Below the pieces are notes generated by a model that worked only from the letters and a program-made list of their open reading frames with translations, ran no database searches and was not told where the DNA came from. From Psychrobacter coccoides (GTDB lineage: Bacteria; Pseudomonadota; Gammaproteobacteria; Pseudomonadales; Moraxellaceae), in the NCBI RefSeq assembly GCF_017498085.1, contig NZ_JAGBKM010000001.1, positions 62,001 through 126,000 on the forward strand: a stretch of DNA of 64,000 nucleotides, read 5' to 3'. A program made the translations under genes and the position numbers. Shown in pieces: positions 44,995 to 54,190 of the stretch. Each line of letters opens with the position of its first letter. Within the stretch, counting starts at the first letter, position 1.

Positions 44995-46107
44995 ATGAGT
45001 ATTGAAACTGCAATCACTGATGCTTGGCAACGAAAAGCCCCTTGGCTGTGGTTGCTGCTCCCTATAAGTTGGCTATACGGCAGTTTGATACGACTTAGAC
45101 ACCAAGCTTACAAGTTGGGATGGTTAGCAAGTTATCGGGCCCCTTTACCAGTGATGGTTATAGGAAATATTACGGTAGGGGGAAGTGGTAAAACCCCTTT
45201 GATTATAGCCTTGGTTGATCATTTGCAGCAGCAAGGGGTGAGGGTTGGGGTCATCAGTCGTGGTTATGGCGGTGACAGTAGTCAAATGCCTACATTGGTC
45301 ACTCATGATAGTGTGCCAAGTGTGGTAGGAGACGAGCCATGTTTGATTGTCAATATGACCGCTGTACCAATGGCGGTATGTCCCAATCGTCAGCAAGCGA
45401 TCGAAACCTTGCTCGTGTCATATCCTGATCTACAACTGATCATCGCTGACGATGGGTTACAGCATTATGCGCTGCAGCGTGATATTGAGTGGATTGTGGT
45501 CGATGTGACACGGGGCTTTGGCAACAAGCAGCTGTTACCAACGGGGTTTTTACGTGAACCCATGTCACGGCTACGCACAGCGACTCTGGTGTATCATGAA
45601 CCATCAAATACAGCGTCGGCCTCTATCCGCCAAGAGAGTGTGGGTCAACGTTTGACGATGCAGCTACAGCCTGATGGTTTGCAGCCTTTATGGTCAAAAA
45701 AAGATACAGAAAGGCTGGGCTTGAGACTTTTATCAACCAAGATGTCAAAGCCTAGGGCTGGTGATACCGTGCATGCGGTAAGCGGTATTGGTTATCCAAA
45801 ACGTTTTTTTGATACGCTACAATTGCTCGGGTTTGAAGTGATCGAACACCCGTATCCCGATCATCATGACTTTGATTTAACAGAGCTACTGCAGTATACG
45901 CAGCATCCAGTTGTGGTAACCAGTAAAGATGCAGTAAAAGTAAAAGCTGTCCTGTCGCAAGCGGCTACTACCAATACGCTAACTGATCAGCATCAAGCAC
46001 TCATAAATAGGCTATGGGTACTGCCTGTCACCGCTAAACTGTCCACTGCCTGTTATCAAAGGCTAAAGCAGCAGTTAACGGATTTTGATATCACTGTGTC
46101 AGATTAA
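44995..46107 (+). CDS. lpxK: Tetraacyldisaccharide 4'-kinase
   Basis: A kinase of 370 residues that phosphorylates the lipid A disaccharide at the 4' position, at the membrane. The P-loop is VIGNITVGGSGKTPLIIAL (about 51-70), followed by GVISRGYGGDS, VGDEPCLI and the DDGLQHYAL motif, all family hallmarks. A hydrophobic N-terminal helix (WLWLLLPISWLYGSLIRLRH) holds it to the membrane. The C-terminal half includes VSGIGYPKRFFDTL and HHDFDL. The start has only a weak ribosome-binding site. kdsB starts 37 bases after the stop. Confidence 0.95.
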   Translation: MSIETAITDAWQRKAPWLWLLLPISWLYGSLIRLRHQAYKLGWLASYRAPLPVMVIGNITVGGSGKTPLIIALVDHLQQQGVRVGVISRGYGGDSSQMPTLVTHDSVPSVVGDEPCLIVNMTAVPMAVCPNRQQAIETLLVSYPDLQLIIADDGLQHYALQRDIEWIVVDVTRGFGNKQLLPTGFLREPMSRLRTATLVYHEPSNTASASIRQESVGQRLTMQLQPDGLQPLWSKKDTERLGLRLLSTKMSKPRAGDTVHAVSGIGYPKRFFDTLQLLGFEVIEHPYPDHHDFDLTELLQYTQHPVVVTSKDAVKVKAVLSQAATTNTLTDQHQALINRLWVLPVTAKLSTACYQRLKQQLTDFDITVSD

Positions 46108-46144
46108 CGAGCCCACACTTATCGGCATCTTATAGGAGTCACCC

Positions 46145-46972
46145 ATGTCCATTGCAGCCTTGCCAAAAACACATATTGTCATTCCCGCCCGCTTTAAAAG
46201 CACTCGCCTGCCAGGGAAACCGTTACTTAATATACATGGCAAGCCCATGATATTGTGGGTCGCTGACAAGGCTCAAGCGGCTCACTTTGCTGATGATATG
46301 TGTATCGCCACCGATGATGAACGTATTGCCAAAGTTTGTGTTGATGCAGGCTATGAAGTAGTCATGACCAGTAGCGACCATGCTTCAGGTACAGATCGCT
46401 TAGCAGAAGTGGCGGCCATAAAAGGGTGGGGCGATGATGATATTATTATTAATATGCAAGGCGATGAGCCGTTGGTACCACCGCTGTTATTAGAGCAAGT
46501 CAAGACGTTGCTGGTGGAAGATAGCGAGAGTGTTATGGCGACCCTATACGAACCCATCGCAGATTATGCCAGCTTTATGAGACCATCGGTGGTAAAAGTT
46601 GTGAGTGCGGCGATTGACAATAAACAACGGGCGCTTTATTTCAGCCGTGCGCCGATCCCTTGTGACCGTGATGTGGCGTTGGCAGTGGCTGCAGGCGATA
46701 TAAATATAACCGCCCTCCCGGCGCCAAAAAACGCCTACCGACATTTGGGCTTGTATGCCTATCGGGTGAAGCTGCTGCAGCGCTATGTACACTGGTCGCA
46801 AACCCCGCTTGAGAAGCTTGAGAGTTTAGAGCAGTTAAGAGTGTTGGAAAACGGGGGTCATATTGCCATTACCGAAGCGGCTGTCCATCTGCCTGCAGGC
46901 GTCGATACGCAAGAGGATCTGGATCGCCTAAATGCAATGACATTAAGTGCGTTTCAAGATGATATGCAGTAA
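46145..46972 (+). CDS. kdsB: CMP-Kdo synthetase
   Basis: A protein of 275 residues that activates 3-deoxy-D-manno-octulosonate with CTP to CMP-Kdo for lipopolysaccharide synthesis in the cytoplasm. Signatures are [60 protein letters not shown] and [13 protein letters not shown] follows AGGAG. It is in an operon with lpxK upstream and holB downstream (33-base gap). Confidence 0.96.
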   Translation: MSIAALPKTHIVIPARFKSTRLPGKPLLNIHGKPMILWVADKAQAAHFADDMCIATDDERIAKVCVDAGYEVVMTSSDHASGTDRLAEVAAIKGWGDDDIIINMQGDEPLVPPLLLEQVKTLLVEDSESVMATLYEPIADYASFMRPSVVKVVSAAIDNKQRALYFSRAPIPCDRDVALAVAAGDINITALPAPKNAYRHLGLYAYRVKLLQRYVHWSQTPLEKLESLEQLRVLENGGHIAITEAAVHLPAGVDTQEDLDRLNAMTLSAFQDDMQ

Positions 46973-47005
46973 CAACAGACTGTAGCAAGTGATGGAGCAG
47001 TAGGC

Positions 47006-48175
47006 GTGAGTGAAGCAGATGCGATAGGTATTATGAATACAGACACTACAACGATAACAGATGTCACAGGTAATGCTTATTTTGCCCCACTTTTGCCGTG
47101 GCAGCAGACATTATGGACACAGATGACTCGCCGTATCAGTATGCCTGCGCAGCAGCTGCCGCACGCTCTGCTCGCTGCTGGTATGCAAGGCATGGGTAAG
47201 CGTGCGTTTGTCTGGCGTTTGGTGGCGTGGTTACTGTGTCGCAATCGTGATCAAAATCCGCTTGGTGCCTGTGGTCACTGTGAGAGCTGTCAGTGGCTAA
47301 AGTCTGGCACACATCCTAGCCTGCAAGTGCTGCCTATCACCAGCATGCCCACCGAAGCCAATAATCAAGAGGGTGGCCCAGAATCAGTCAGCAGTACCAA
47401 AAAAGCCAAAGCTGAAAGTAAGACTAAAAAAGCGGCAAGCCCTGCCTCCTTGACGATAAAAATCGATGATATTCGCGCCCTGCGACCGTTTATTTATCAA
47501 GGCGGGCAGGGGCTGCGCATTTGTGTATTGGATCATGCAGAGCAAATGACCATCGCTGCTGCCAATGCGCTACTAAAAACACTCGAAGAGCCGCAAGCAC
47601 AAGTGCATTTGTTGCTGATGAGTGATATGCCAGCCAAGCTACTCCCGACGATCAAAAGCCGAGTACAGCAATTACCACTGCAGACCATCCATCCTGCTAT
47701 CGCCCTAGATTATGTCACTCAACAACTTGGCGGCACGATCAATCGTCAGATTGTCAGTCCAGACGATATCAAGCAAGTGTTGCAGCTGGCAAATGGGGCA
47801 CCTTTAGCAGCGATAGATATGGCAAAATCGACATGGTATAGCATGCGTGGGCTGTGGTTGACCACTTGGCAGGCGCTACGAAGTGGTAAACGCAGTGCCA
47901 TAGCAGCCAGTGAGTATTGGCAAAAGCAGCTTAGTTTGTTGGAATTTATTAGGCTTACTGAGCTTATGATGCTAGATGTTCGCCGTGTCTGTCTGGGGCT
48001 TGCGAGCATTCAAAGCGATATTGATATATCAGCTGCCTTGGCGTCACATCCACCAAGTGATGGGGCTTTAGAGACACTGACCTTAGAGTTACAACAAACA
48101 AAAGCGGCCCTTCAGCAAAACGTGCAAGAAAAGTTTGCTTATGATAATCTGATGCAACAATTGGCGCAGTTATAA
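47006..48175 (+). CDS. holB: DNA polymerase III delta' subunit
   Basis: A clamp-loader subunit of 389 residues, starting with GTG (GGAG at 8 bases). The AAA-type N-terminal domain has a degenerate P-loop GMQGMGKRAFVW, the zinc module CGHCESCQWLKSGTHP preceded by a Cys in LLCRNRD, and LLKTLEEPQAQVHLLLMSD and KSRVQQLP further on. A hydrophilic Lys/Ser/Glu insertion (about 115-150) sits between the zinc module and IDDIRALRPF. The C-terminal helical domain is present. The order kdsB-holB-pilZ is familiar in gammaproteobacteria. Confidence 0.92.
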   Translation: MSEADAIGIMNTDTTTITDVTGNAYFAPLLPWQQTLWTQMTRRISMPAQQLPHALLAAGMQGMGKRAFVWRLVAWLLCRNRDQNPLGACGHCESCQWLKSGTHPSLQVLPITSMPTEANNQEGGPESVSSTKKAKAESKTKKAASPASLTIKIDDIRALRPFIYQGGQGLRICVLDHAEQMTIAAANALLKTLEEPQAQVHLLLMSDMPAKLLPTIKSRVQQLPLQTIHPAIALDYVTQQLGGTINRQIVSPDDIKQVLQLANGAPLAAIDMAKSTWYSMRGLWLTTWQALRSGKRSAIAASEYWQKQLSLLEFIRLTELMMLDVRRVCLGLASIQSDIDISAALASHPPSDGALETLTLELQQTKAALQQNVQEKFAYDNLMQQLAQL

Positions 48176-48287
48176 GCGATGGCGATCAGCATAAAAAATA
48201 GGGCTTAGCATAAGCGCCGCTAATAACGATGAATTGCCATTATAATACACACTCATATTACTAGTATATCTGATTAGGGAGCTGATT

Positions 48288-48635
48288 ATGGCTATGCAAG
48301 GACGAGGCGGGATTCTCACCTGTCATATTGAAAATATCGACAAGCTCTATGCCAGCTACTTATCGTTTGTGGATAATGGGGCTTTGTTTGTACCGACAAA
48401 TCGCAAACAAGAATTAGGGGATGAGGTGTTTGTCGCTGTGACCTTACCCAACTCTAGCGAGCGCTTACCGATGAATGGGAAGGTGGTCTGGATCAACCAA
48501 AAACCACAAGCCAATCGTCCAACAGGGTTTGCGGTGCAGATTGGTACAGATGTGGCCGGCCAAAAGATTAAACATGAGGTCGAGCGGTTGCTGGCGGGTA
48601 AGATTGACAGCCAATTAGCGACTTATACCATGTGA
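48288..48635 (+). CDS. pilZ: PilZ-domain protein
   Basis: A protein of 115 residues, nearly all one PilZ fold: LTCHIENIDKLYASYLSFVD, GALFVPTNRKQELGDEVFV, GKVVWINQKPQ and PTGFAVQIG. The c-di-GMP-binding RxxxR and D/NxSxxG motifs are not clear, as in the type IV pilus protein PilZ of Pseudomonas, which does not bind c-di-GMP and acts with FimX and PilB. Its position after holB also matches pilZ. The start follows GGGAGCTGATT. It ends 23 bases from the convergent ppk2 stop. Confidence 0.88.
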   Translation: MAMQGRGGILTCHIENIDKLYASYLSFVDNGALFVPTNRKQELGDEVFVAVTLPNSSERLPMNGKVVWINQKPQANRPTGFAVQIGTDVAGQKIKHEVERLLAGKIDSQLATYTM

Positions 48636-48658
48636 TCCATGCCTGATGCGCATGATGA

Positions 48659-49672
48659 CTAATAGCGTGAGGGCACATACATATCATCAGGAATGGGCTC
48701 TCGGTAATACTCGTCGTCACGCTTACGATCGGGCAGCTCAATTTCTTCACGTGGTATCTCTTTATAAGGGATTTGTTCGAGCAGATGAGCGATACAGTTT
48801 AAGCGTGCTCGTTTTTTGGTATTGCCTTCCACCACCCACCAAGGCGCTTCTGGAATGTGTGTTCGCTCAAACATAGTCTCTTTTGCTTTAGTATAATCCT
48901 CCCAGCGTCGCCGTGACTGTAGATCCATAGGGGAGAGCTTCCACTGTTTTAGTGGGTCGTGAATGCGGCTCATAAAACGTGAGTGCTGTTCATCATCAGT
49001 TATTGAAAACCAATACTTTACCAAGCGAATTCCAGAGCGTACTAACATGCGCTCAAACTCTGGTACAGACTGAAAAAACTCTTCGTATTGTGCATCAGTA
49101 CAAAACCCCATGACACGCTCAACGCCCGCTCGGTTGTACCAACTGCGATCAAACAAAACAATCTCACCTGCTGCTGGCAAATGTGCCACATAGCGCTGAA
49201 AATACCACTGTGACTGTTCACGCTCAGTCGGCGCAGGCAATGCCGCCACACGACACACACGAGGGTTTAGACGCTGAGTAATGCGTTTGATAGCGCCTCC
49301 TTTGCCAGCAGAGTCACGGCCCTCAAATATCACTACGATACGCTCACCATATTCGACAACCCAGTCTTGTAGCTTAATCAGCTCACGCTGCAAGCGTAGC
49401 AGCTCTCTAAAATAGGTTCGACGATTTATCCGTTCTTGTTCTGTGACCTCGATGCCATCGAAACGAAAGTCTCTTATATAATCGTCAACTTCGTGCTCAA
49501 GCTCTTCATCGTAGCTATCAATTAGGTCTTGGTGCATCTTACGTCGCAGCTCATCATTGAATATTTCCTTGTCCATGCGGCCAATAAAATTGCCCTGCTC
49601 AGGTGTGCTAAGCTCGCCGCACTCTTGTACCGTCAAAAAGTTAGAATCCGTTGCTGAAGGTATCTTGGACAT
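48659..49672 (-). CDS. ppk2: Polyphosphate kinase 2
   Basis: A kinase of 337 residues that uses polyphosphate to phosphorylate nucleotides. Walker A is IVVIFEGRDSAGKGGAIKRI (about 108-127), Walker B is VLFDRSWYNRAGVERVMGFC, and lid residues come in the following helical part (FEGRD, then RLVKYWFSI). Length and single domain match PPK2 class I, which prefers GDP or ADP. A 60-residue N-terminal extension before the core includes MHQDLIDSYDEELEHEVDDY. ATG follows TAGGAG. No polyphosphatase or phosphate-transport gene is adjacent. Confidence 0.92.
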   Translation of the reverse strand: MSKIPSATDSNFLTVQECGELSTPEQGNFIGRMDKEIFNDELRRKMHQDLIDSYDEELEHEVDDYIRDFRFDGIEVTEQERINRRTYFRELLRLQRELIKLQDWVVEYGERIVVIFEGRDSAGKGGAIKRITQRLNPRVCRVAALPAPTEREQSQWYFQRYVAHLPAAGEIVLFDRSWYNRAGVERVMGFCTDAQYEEFFQSVPEFERMLVRSGIRLVKYWFSITDDEQHSRFMSRIHDPLKQWKLSPMDLQSRRRWEDYTKAKETMFERTHIPEAPWWVVEGNTKKRARLNCIAHLLEQIPYKEIPREEIELPDRKRDDEYYREPIPDDMYVPSRY

Positions 49673-49836
49673 ACGCCACTCCTAATACTTAGTGGTTCTT
49701 GATGATTGGATTAATCGTTATTATCTACTGTAGCATATCCTAGCGCTACAGCTGTAATAGAGATTACTGCTTATATAAGCCTTAGGATATATGGTTTTTA
49801 GTTAGAATGGACGAAAAGTCAGTTTATGCTAAGCAT

Positions 49837-49876
49837 AAAAAAGCACCCTCTAATACTAGATTAAAGGGTGCTTTTT
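49837..49876. terminator. Bidirectional rho-independent terminator
   Basis: A stem AAAAAAGCACCCT/AGGGTGCTTTTT with a loop of about 15 bases lies between the thiolase stop (minus strand, 49959) and the ppk2 start. It probably ends thiolase transcription and separates it from ppk2. Confidence 0.85.
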
Positions 49877-49958
49877 ATCTGGCAAACGTTAGACTAAAAC
49901 GGCAGCTGATATGTAGTGCTTATCATTATTAATCATCATGTTGCCTTAAGATATAAAG

Positions 49959-51737
49959 TTACTTCTCTAGGATACAGGTGACGCCTTGACCACCAGCAGC
50001 ACAGATTGAAATCAGAGCACGACCTGAGCCTTTTTGGTCTAGCAGCTTGGCAGCAGTTGCCAAGATACGACCACCAGTTGCGGCAAATGGGTGCCCAGCG
50101 GCCAATGATGAGCCGTTAACGTTGAGCTTACTGCGGTCGATAGAGCCTAATGGCGCATCAAGCCCCAAACGCTCTTGGCAAAAAGTCTCATCTTCCCAAG
50201 CAGCAAGTGTTGATAATACTTGTGAAGCAAAGGCTTCATGAATTTCATAAAAATCAAAGTCTTGTAAGGTGAGTCCTGCACGCTCAAGCATACGTGGCAC
50301 AGCGTAAGCAGGCGCCATGAGTAGGCCTTCTTTGTTGCCCTCTTTACCGATAAAGTCAACCGCTGCCGTTTCTTGATGCACGATATATGCCATGGGTTTT
50401 AGTCCATGCGCTTCAGCCCACTCATCAGTACCCAGTAACACGCAAGAAGCACCGTCTGTTAGTGGGGTTGAGTTAGCAGCAGTCATCGTTGGGTTAGCGT
50501 TGTTTTTGCCAAACACAGGTTTTAGCTTGCCCATCTTTTCGATAGTAGAATCTGGGCGTAAGTTGTTGTCACGTGTCAGGCCTTTATAAGGAGAGATAAG
50601 GTCGTCAAAGAACCCTTCATCGTAGGCACGGGCCAGGTTTTTGTGACTATTAAATGCCAATTCATCCTGTGCCTCACGGCTGATATTCCATTCAAGCGCA
50701 GTGATGGCTTGGTGGTCGCCCATGGATAAACCTGTACGGGGCTCACCGTTTTGTGGTGATTCAATCAAGTCTTTTGGGTTAAAGCCAGTCAAGGCTTGTA
50801 GGCGTTGTTTATTGTTTCTAGCAGCGCCTAGTTTTAGGAGCACTTTGCGTAGGCCGTCACCAATAGCAATCGGCGCATCCGAGGTGGTATCAACACCACC
50901 TACAATGGCTGAATCAGTAATACCAAGTGCGATTTTGTTGGCTGCAGCAAAGGTTGCTTGCAAGCCTGTACCACAAGCCTGTGCGATGTCATAAGTTGGT
51001 GTGTGTGGGTCTAAGGCTGTATTGAGCGCCGCTTCACGGGTAAGGTTGAGGTCACGGCTGAGCTTAAGTACAGCGCCTGCGACCACTTCGCCGACACGCT
51101 TCCCTTCGAGATTATGGCGCTCTACTAGGCCATTAAGAGCAGCGGTAAGCATATCGATATTGCTAGCGTCAGCATAAGGGCCGTTTGAGCGTGCAAACGG
51201 GATACGGTTGGCACCTAAGATAGCCACGCGATGTTGACCAGCACTCAACTTAGCGTTATTGGTCTTTTTAGAGGCACGTGTTGGCGCTTTTTTAGCCGTA
51301 TTGGTGGTTTTTTTGGTCGTACCCTTAGTTTCAGTACGCTTAGTCGCTGCTGGTTTTTTGGTCGGGCTTTTTGTCATGTCTTTCTCGCTTTTATTCTCGC
51401 TTTGGTTGTTTGGTTTTGACTCTGTTGATGCTGGGATTTTTGTGGCGCTAAAGTCTTCTTGCAAAGCATCTGCTTGCTTGGATTCGTTAACCAACTCCTC
51501 TTTAAGCTTGGCTTTTTTTTGAGCTTGGCTATCGGTGCTGTTGTCTGCTGCATGATCCTCAACGATGTCTGTTGCTGCTTTGAGCTCTGCGATGGAGTCG
51601 TAATTGTCGTTATCGTTGTTTTTAGTAGCGCTTGTATGACTGCTGCTAGAGGCCGTATCAACGGGAGTGGTCTCAGTCGCTGCGTTTTTTTTGACAACGG
51701 TACTCCCAACAATTGGACTGTCTTTTTTGTTACTCAT
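49959..51737 (-). CDS. Acetyl-CoA acetyltransferase with histone-H1-like N-terminal tail
   Basis: A thiolase of 592 residues. The catalytic part (about 168-592) starts HRVAILGANRIPFARSNGPY and has the nucleophile Cys in YDIAQACGTGLQ (about 254), His in FYEIHEAFASQ (about 500) and the second Cys in ISICAAGGQG (near the end); it resembles FadI-type thiolases and mycobacterial FadA2. The first 165 residues are disordered: Ser/Thr/Asp-rich, then KSPTKKPAATKRTETKGTTK and similar Lys/Ala/Thr repeats like the tails of histone H1 or AlgP. No break or frameshift was seen. The ATG at 51737 follows AAGGA; an internal ATG near residue 119 could make a shorter form. It is divergent from the fabG-like gene. 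Confidence 0.9.
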   Translation of the reverse strand: MSNKKDSPIVGSTVVKKNAATETTPVDTASSSSHTSATKNNDNDNYDSIAELKAATDIVEDHAADNSTDSQAQKKAKLKEELVNESKQADALQEDFSATKIPASTESKPNNQSENKSEKDMTKSPTKKPAATKRTETKGTTKKTTNTAKKAPTRASKKTNNAKLSAGQHRVAILGANRIPFARSNGPYADASNIDMLTAALNGLVERHNLEGKRVGEVVAGAVLKLSRDLNLTREAALNTALDPHTPTYDIAQACGTGLQATFAAANKIALGITDSAIVGGVDTTSDAPIAIGDGLRKVLLKLGAARNNKQRLQALTGFNPKDLIESPQNGEPRTGLSMGDHQAITALEWNISREAQDELAFNSHKNLARAYDEGFFDDLISPYKGLTRDNNLRPDSTIEKMGKLKPVFGKNNANPTMTAANSTPLTDGASCVLLGTDEWAEAHGLKPMAYIVHQETAAVDFIGKEGNKEGLLMAPAYAVPRMLERAGLTLQDFDFYEIHEAFASQVLSTLAAWEDETFCQERLGLDAPLGSIDRSKLNVNGSSLAAGHPFAATGGRILATAAKLLDQKGSGRALISICAAGGQGVTCILEK

Positions 51738-52493
51738 AAAATTATCCTTAAAAGAGTGATTATAGATGATAGGGGTATAACGTCATGATAGAGCAGTTTA
51801 GGCTAAAACGTTTAAAGCAAGCGGTTTCAGATAATAATAAGTCATTTGACACCAAATAATTTGACACTAAAAGATCATTCAGGCGCTAAAAATCCATCAT
51901 TGATAAGCTAAGCGGTCAATATATAAGATGTTGACAGTTTATCATCACTACTTTTATTCGCTTACGGTATGGTTTTAGCAAATCAGGTAACGCATGTTTG
52001 AGGCTAAGTAAACCAGCAATACATAGACTGGTCAGTATTACTTATTGGTATTGCTTGTGCGCTTATCTGATAATATATTGTTATCAATACTTATGGTAGT
52101 CATAACTTCTAGGTTTGATTCTAACATAAGCACTATTTTTTTAAATATAGAGAAAGTAACTGGGTCGTTTTGTTGCCTTCGGTGCTAGCTATTGACAGAC
52201 TGACTCATTATCGTGTACGTCACGGAGTTTTGGACATGTTTATGTTGGGCGTGTATAGTTATGACGGCTTGAGGTTCACTTACTAAAGACTAATAATTAT
52301 TAATTACTGTGATGACCATAGGGTTTTATAATAGAGTCAATCCGACATAAAACGAGCACACTCTATATCAACAGCGCTGTATTCGTTTTAAATTGAGTCA
52401 ACTATATGACTTGAGGTCTTATTCATAAAGAGCTATTTATCGTTGCGTTTTTTTATTCATTAAAGTTTTTGTTTTTAAATACAGGAGTATTTT
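51738..52493. promoter_or_regulatory. Long divergent intergenic region between thiolase and fabG-like gene
   Basis: 756 bases with no convincing gene. Toward the fabG-like gene there are two GAGTCAA copies at 52334 and 52395, and an inverted repeat AAAACGA (52349-52355) with TCGTTTT (52383-52389). These could form an operator for a lipid-responsive regulator; no such regulator is encoded here. The rest is AT-rich. Confidence 0.3.
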
Positions 52494-53894
52494 ATGTCAG
52501 ATCGTTATGGTAGTTTTGTGCAGTCTTCTATCGGTAAAAAGGTCGCAAAAAACCTAGGCCTGCCATTACCCGTCAGTCTTGACCGTTTTGAGAGTGGTGA
52601 GCGTTTGGTACGAGGCAGTGTATTGGTTGGGTCAGCCACAGGCGATGATAAACGTGTCAGCGAGTCGGTGGCAAGAGTGTTGTCGGATTTGCACACTCAA
52701 GTTTTTGTTAATAGTAGTGATGGTATTAAAGATGCACTGGCAGAGGCAGATGTTGAGGCAAAAGCCAATACGGGCAGTGGAGATAACTTTAAGGTGTTGC
52801 TGTTTGATGCCAGTAATGTAAGCAATGCTGATGAGCTCAAGCAGGTATATGATTTCTTTCATTTCGTCGCCCGTCGGGTCGAAAAATCAGGTCGTGTGAT
52901 TATCATCGGTCGTCCACCTGAGGAGACTACTGATATAGATAAGGCGCTGGCTCAGCGCGCCCTTGAGGGGTTTGTAAAGTCAGTTGGTAAAGAGTTTAAA
53001 CGAGGTATCACCGCTCAGCTGGTGTATGTGTCTGAAGGTGCGGAGTCAAACCTTGATTCGACACTACGCTTCTTTACTTCAGCTCGCTCAGCTTATGTGT
53101 CAGGACAGGTCGTACGTGTCGGTGAGGGTACCGCAGTGGACGTGGACTGGACACAGCCTTTAGGCGGCAAAACCATGTTGGTGACAGGGGCAAGTCGTGG
53201 TATCGGTGAAGCAATGGCTCGAGTCTTGGCACGTGAAGGGGCGCATGTAATCTGTCTGGATATACCGCAGCAGCAGGCTGACCTACAAAAAGTAGCCAGT
53301 GAAATTAGCGGCTCTATTTTGATGGTTGATATCACTGATGAGGACGCTGGCGCACAGATTGCAGATGCTGCCAAGAAGCGTGGTGGTCTTGATGCTATTA
53401 TTCATAACGCTGGCGTGACTCGTGATAAAACTCTGGCCAAAATGGATGAGAAAAAATGGGATATGGTCATTAATATTAATCTGGCCAGTATCGCCAAAAT
53501 CAACCGCTACTTACTTGACAATGAGGTGCTAAAGGACGATGCACGTATCGTTTGTGTCTCTTCAATCTCAGGTATTGCCGGCAACTTAGGCCAGACGAAC
53601 TATGCTACTTCTAAAGCCGGGGTCATTGGACTGGTCGATGCGACTGCTAAACAGTTGGCAGATGACAATAAGGGCATGACGATTAATGCGGTGGCGCCAG
53701 GGTTCATTGAGACGCAAATGACAGAAGCGATCCCATTTGCCATTCGTGAGGCCGGTCGCCGTATGAACTCAATGAGTCAAGGGGGACTGCCCGTTGATGT
53801 GGCCGAAACCGTGGCTTGGTTGGCGTCTCCTGCGTCGGGTGGCCTCAATGGTAATACCGTGCGTGTCTGTGGTCAAAGTCTGCTAGGTGCGTAA
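52494..53894 (+). CDS. High-molecular-weight 3-oxoacyl reductase (FabG4-like)
   Basis: A short-chain dehydrogenase of 466 residues, about twice the length of FabG. The C-terminal half (about 215-466) is a full SDR: TGASRGIGEAMARVLAREG, HNAGVTRDKTLAKMD, VCVSSISGIAGNLGQTNYAT with the Ser, and Tyr-Lys in NYATSKAG (about 368-375). The N-terminal half is a second flavodoxin-like domain that lacks these motifs. This is the HMwFabG/FabG4 architecture; mycobacterial FabG4 reduces beta-ketoacyl-CoA with NADH. ATG follows AGGAG. A MaoC-type dehydratase follows, and thiolase is divergent upstream. Confidence 0.92.
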   Translation: MSDRYGSFVQSSIGKKVAKNLGLPLPVSLDRFESGERLVRGSVLVGSATGDDKRVSESVARVLSDLHTQVFVNSSDGIKDALAEADVEAKANTGSGDNFKVLLFDASNVSNADELKQVYDFFHFVARRVEKSGRVIIIGRPPEETTDIDKALAQRALEGFVKSVGKEFKRGITAQLVYVSEGAESNLDSTLRFFTSARSAYVSGQVVRVGEGTAVDVDWTQPLGGKTMLVTGASRGIGEAMARVLAREGAHVICLDIPQQQADLQKVASEISGSILMVDITDEDAGAQIADAAKKRGGLDAIIHNAGVTRDKTLAKMDEKKWDMVININLASIAKINRYLLDNEVLKDDARIVCVSSISGIAGNLGQTNYATSKAGVIGLVDATAKQLADDNKGMTINAVAPGFIETQMTEAIPFAIREAGRRMNSMSQGGLPVDVAETVAWLASPASGGLNGNTVRVCGQSLLGA

Positions 53895-53978
53895 GTGTTA
53901 TGTATTTTAAAGTATTGATATTAAATAGATTATTTAAAATAAATCACAAATACTTACGAAAAAATATCAGTTAATTAT

Positions 53979-54006
53979 AAAAAAGCTGCCCGTGGGCGGC
54001 TTTTTT
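53979..54006 (+). terminator. Rho-independent terminator
   Basis: AAAAAGCTGCCC/GGGCGGCTTTTTT stem with a 2-base loop and one wobble, about 85 bases after the fabG-like stop. It would separate it from the MaoC gene, at least partly. Confidence 0.85.
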
Positions 54007-54190
54007 ATGATAAAAACAAGGCTTTGATAGGCTCAACCAGTGTTTGCAGTTTTTGTAATTGTTTATATGGTTGACTATAATGATCGTTTTAGATTGAATG
54101 ATGACGCTTGCTGTGAGAGAACTTAATAACCGAGCACTCGATAGCTGGGTAAGATATATCTTGTATAAGCCCTACACTTAGGATTGATTT

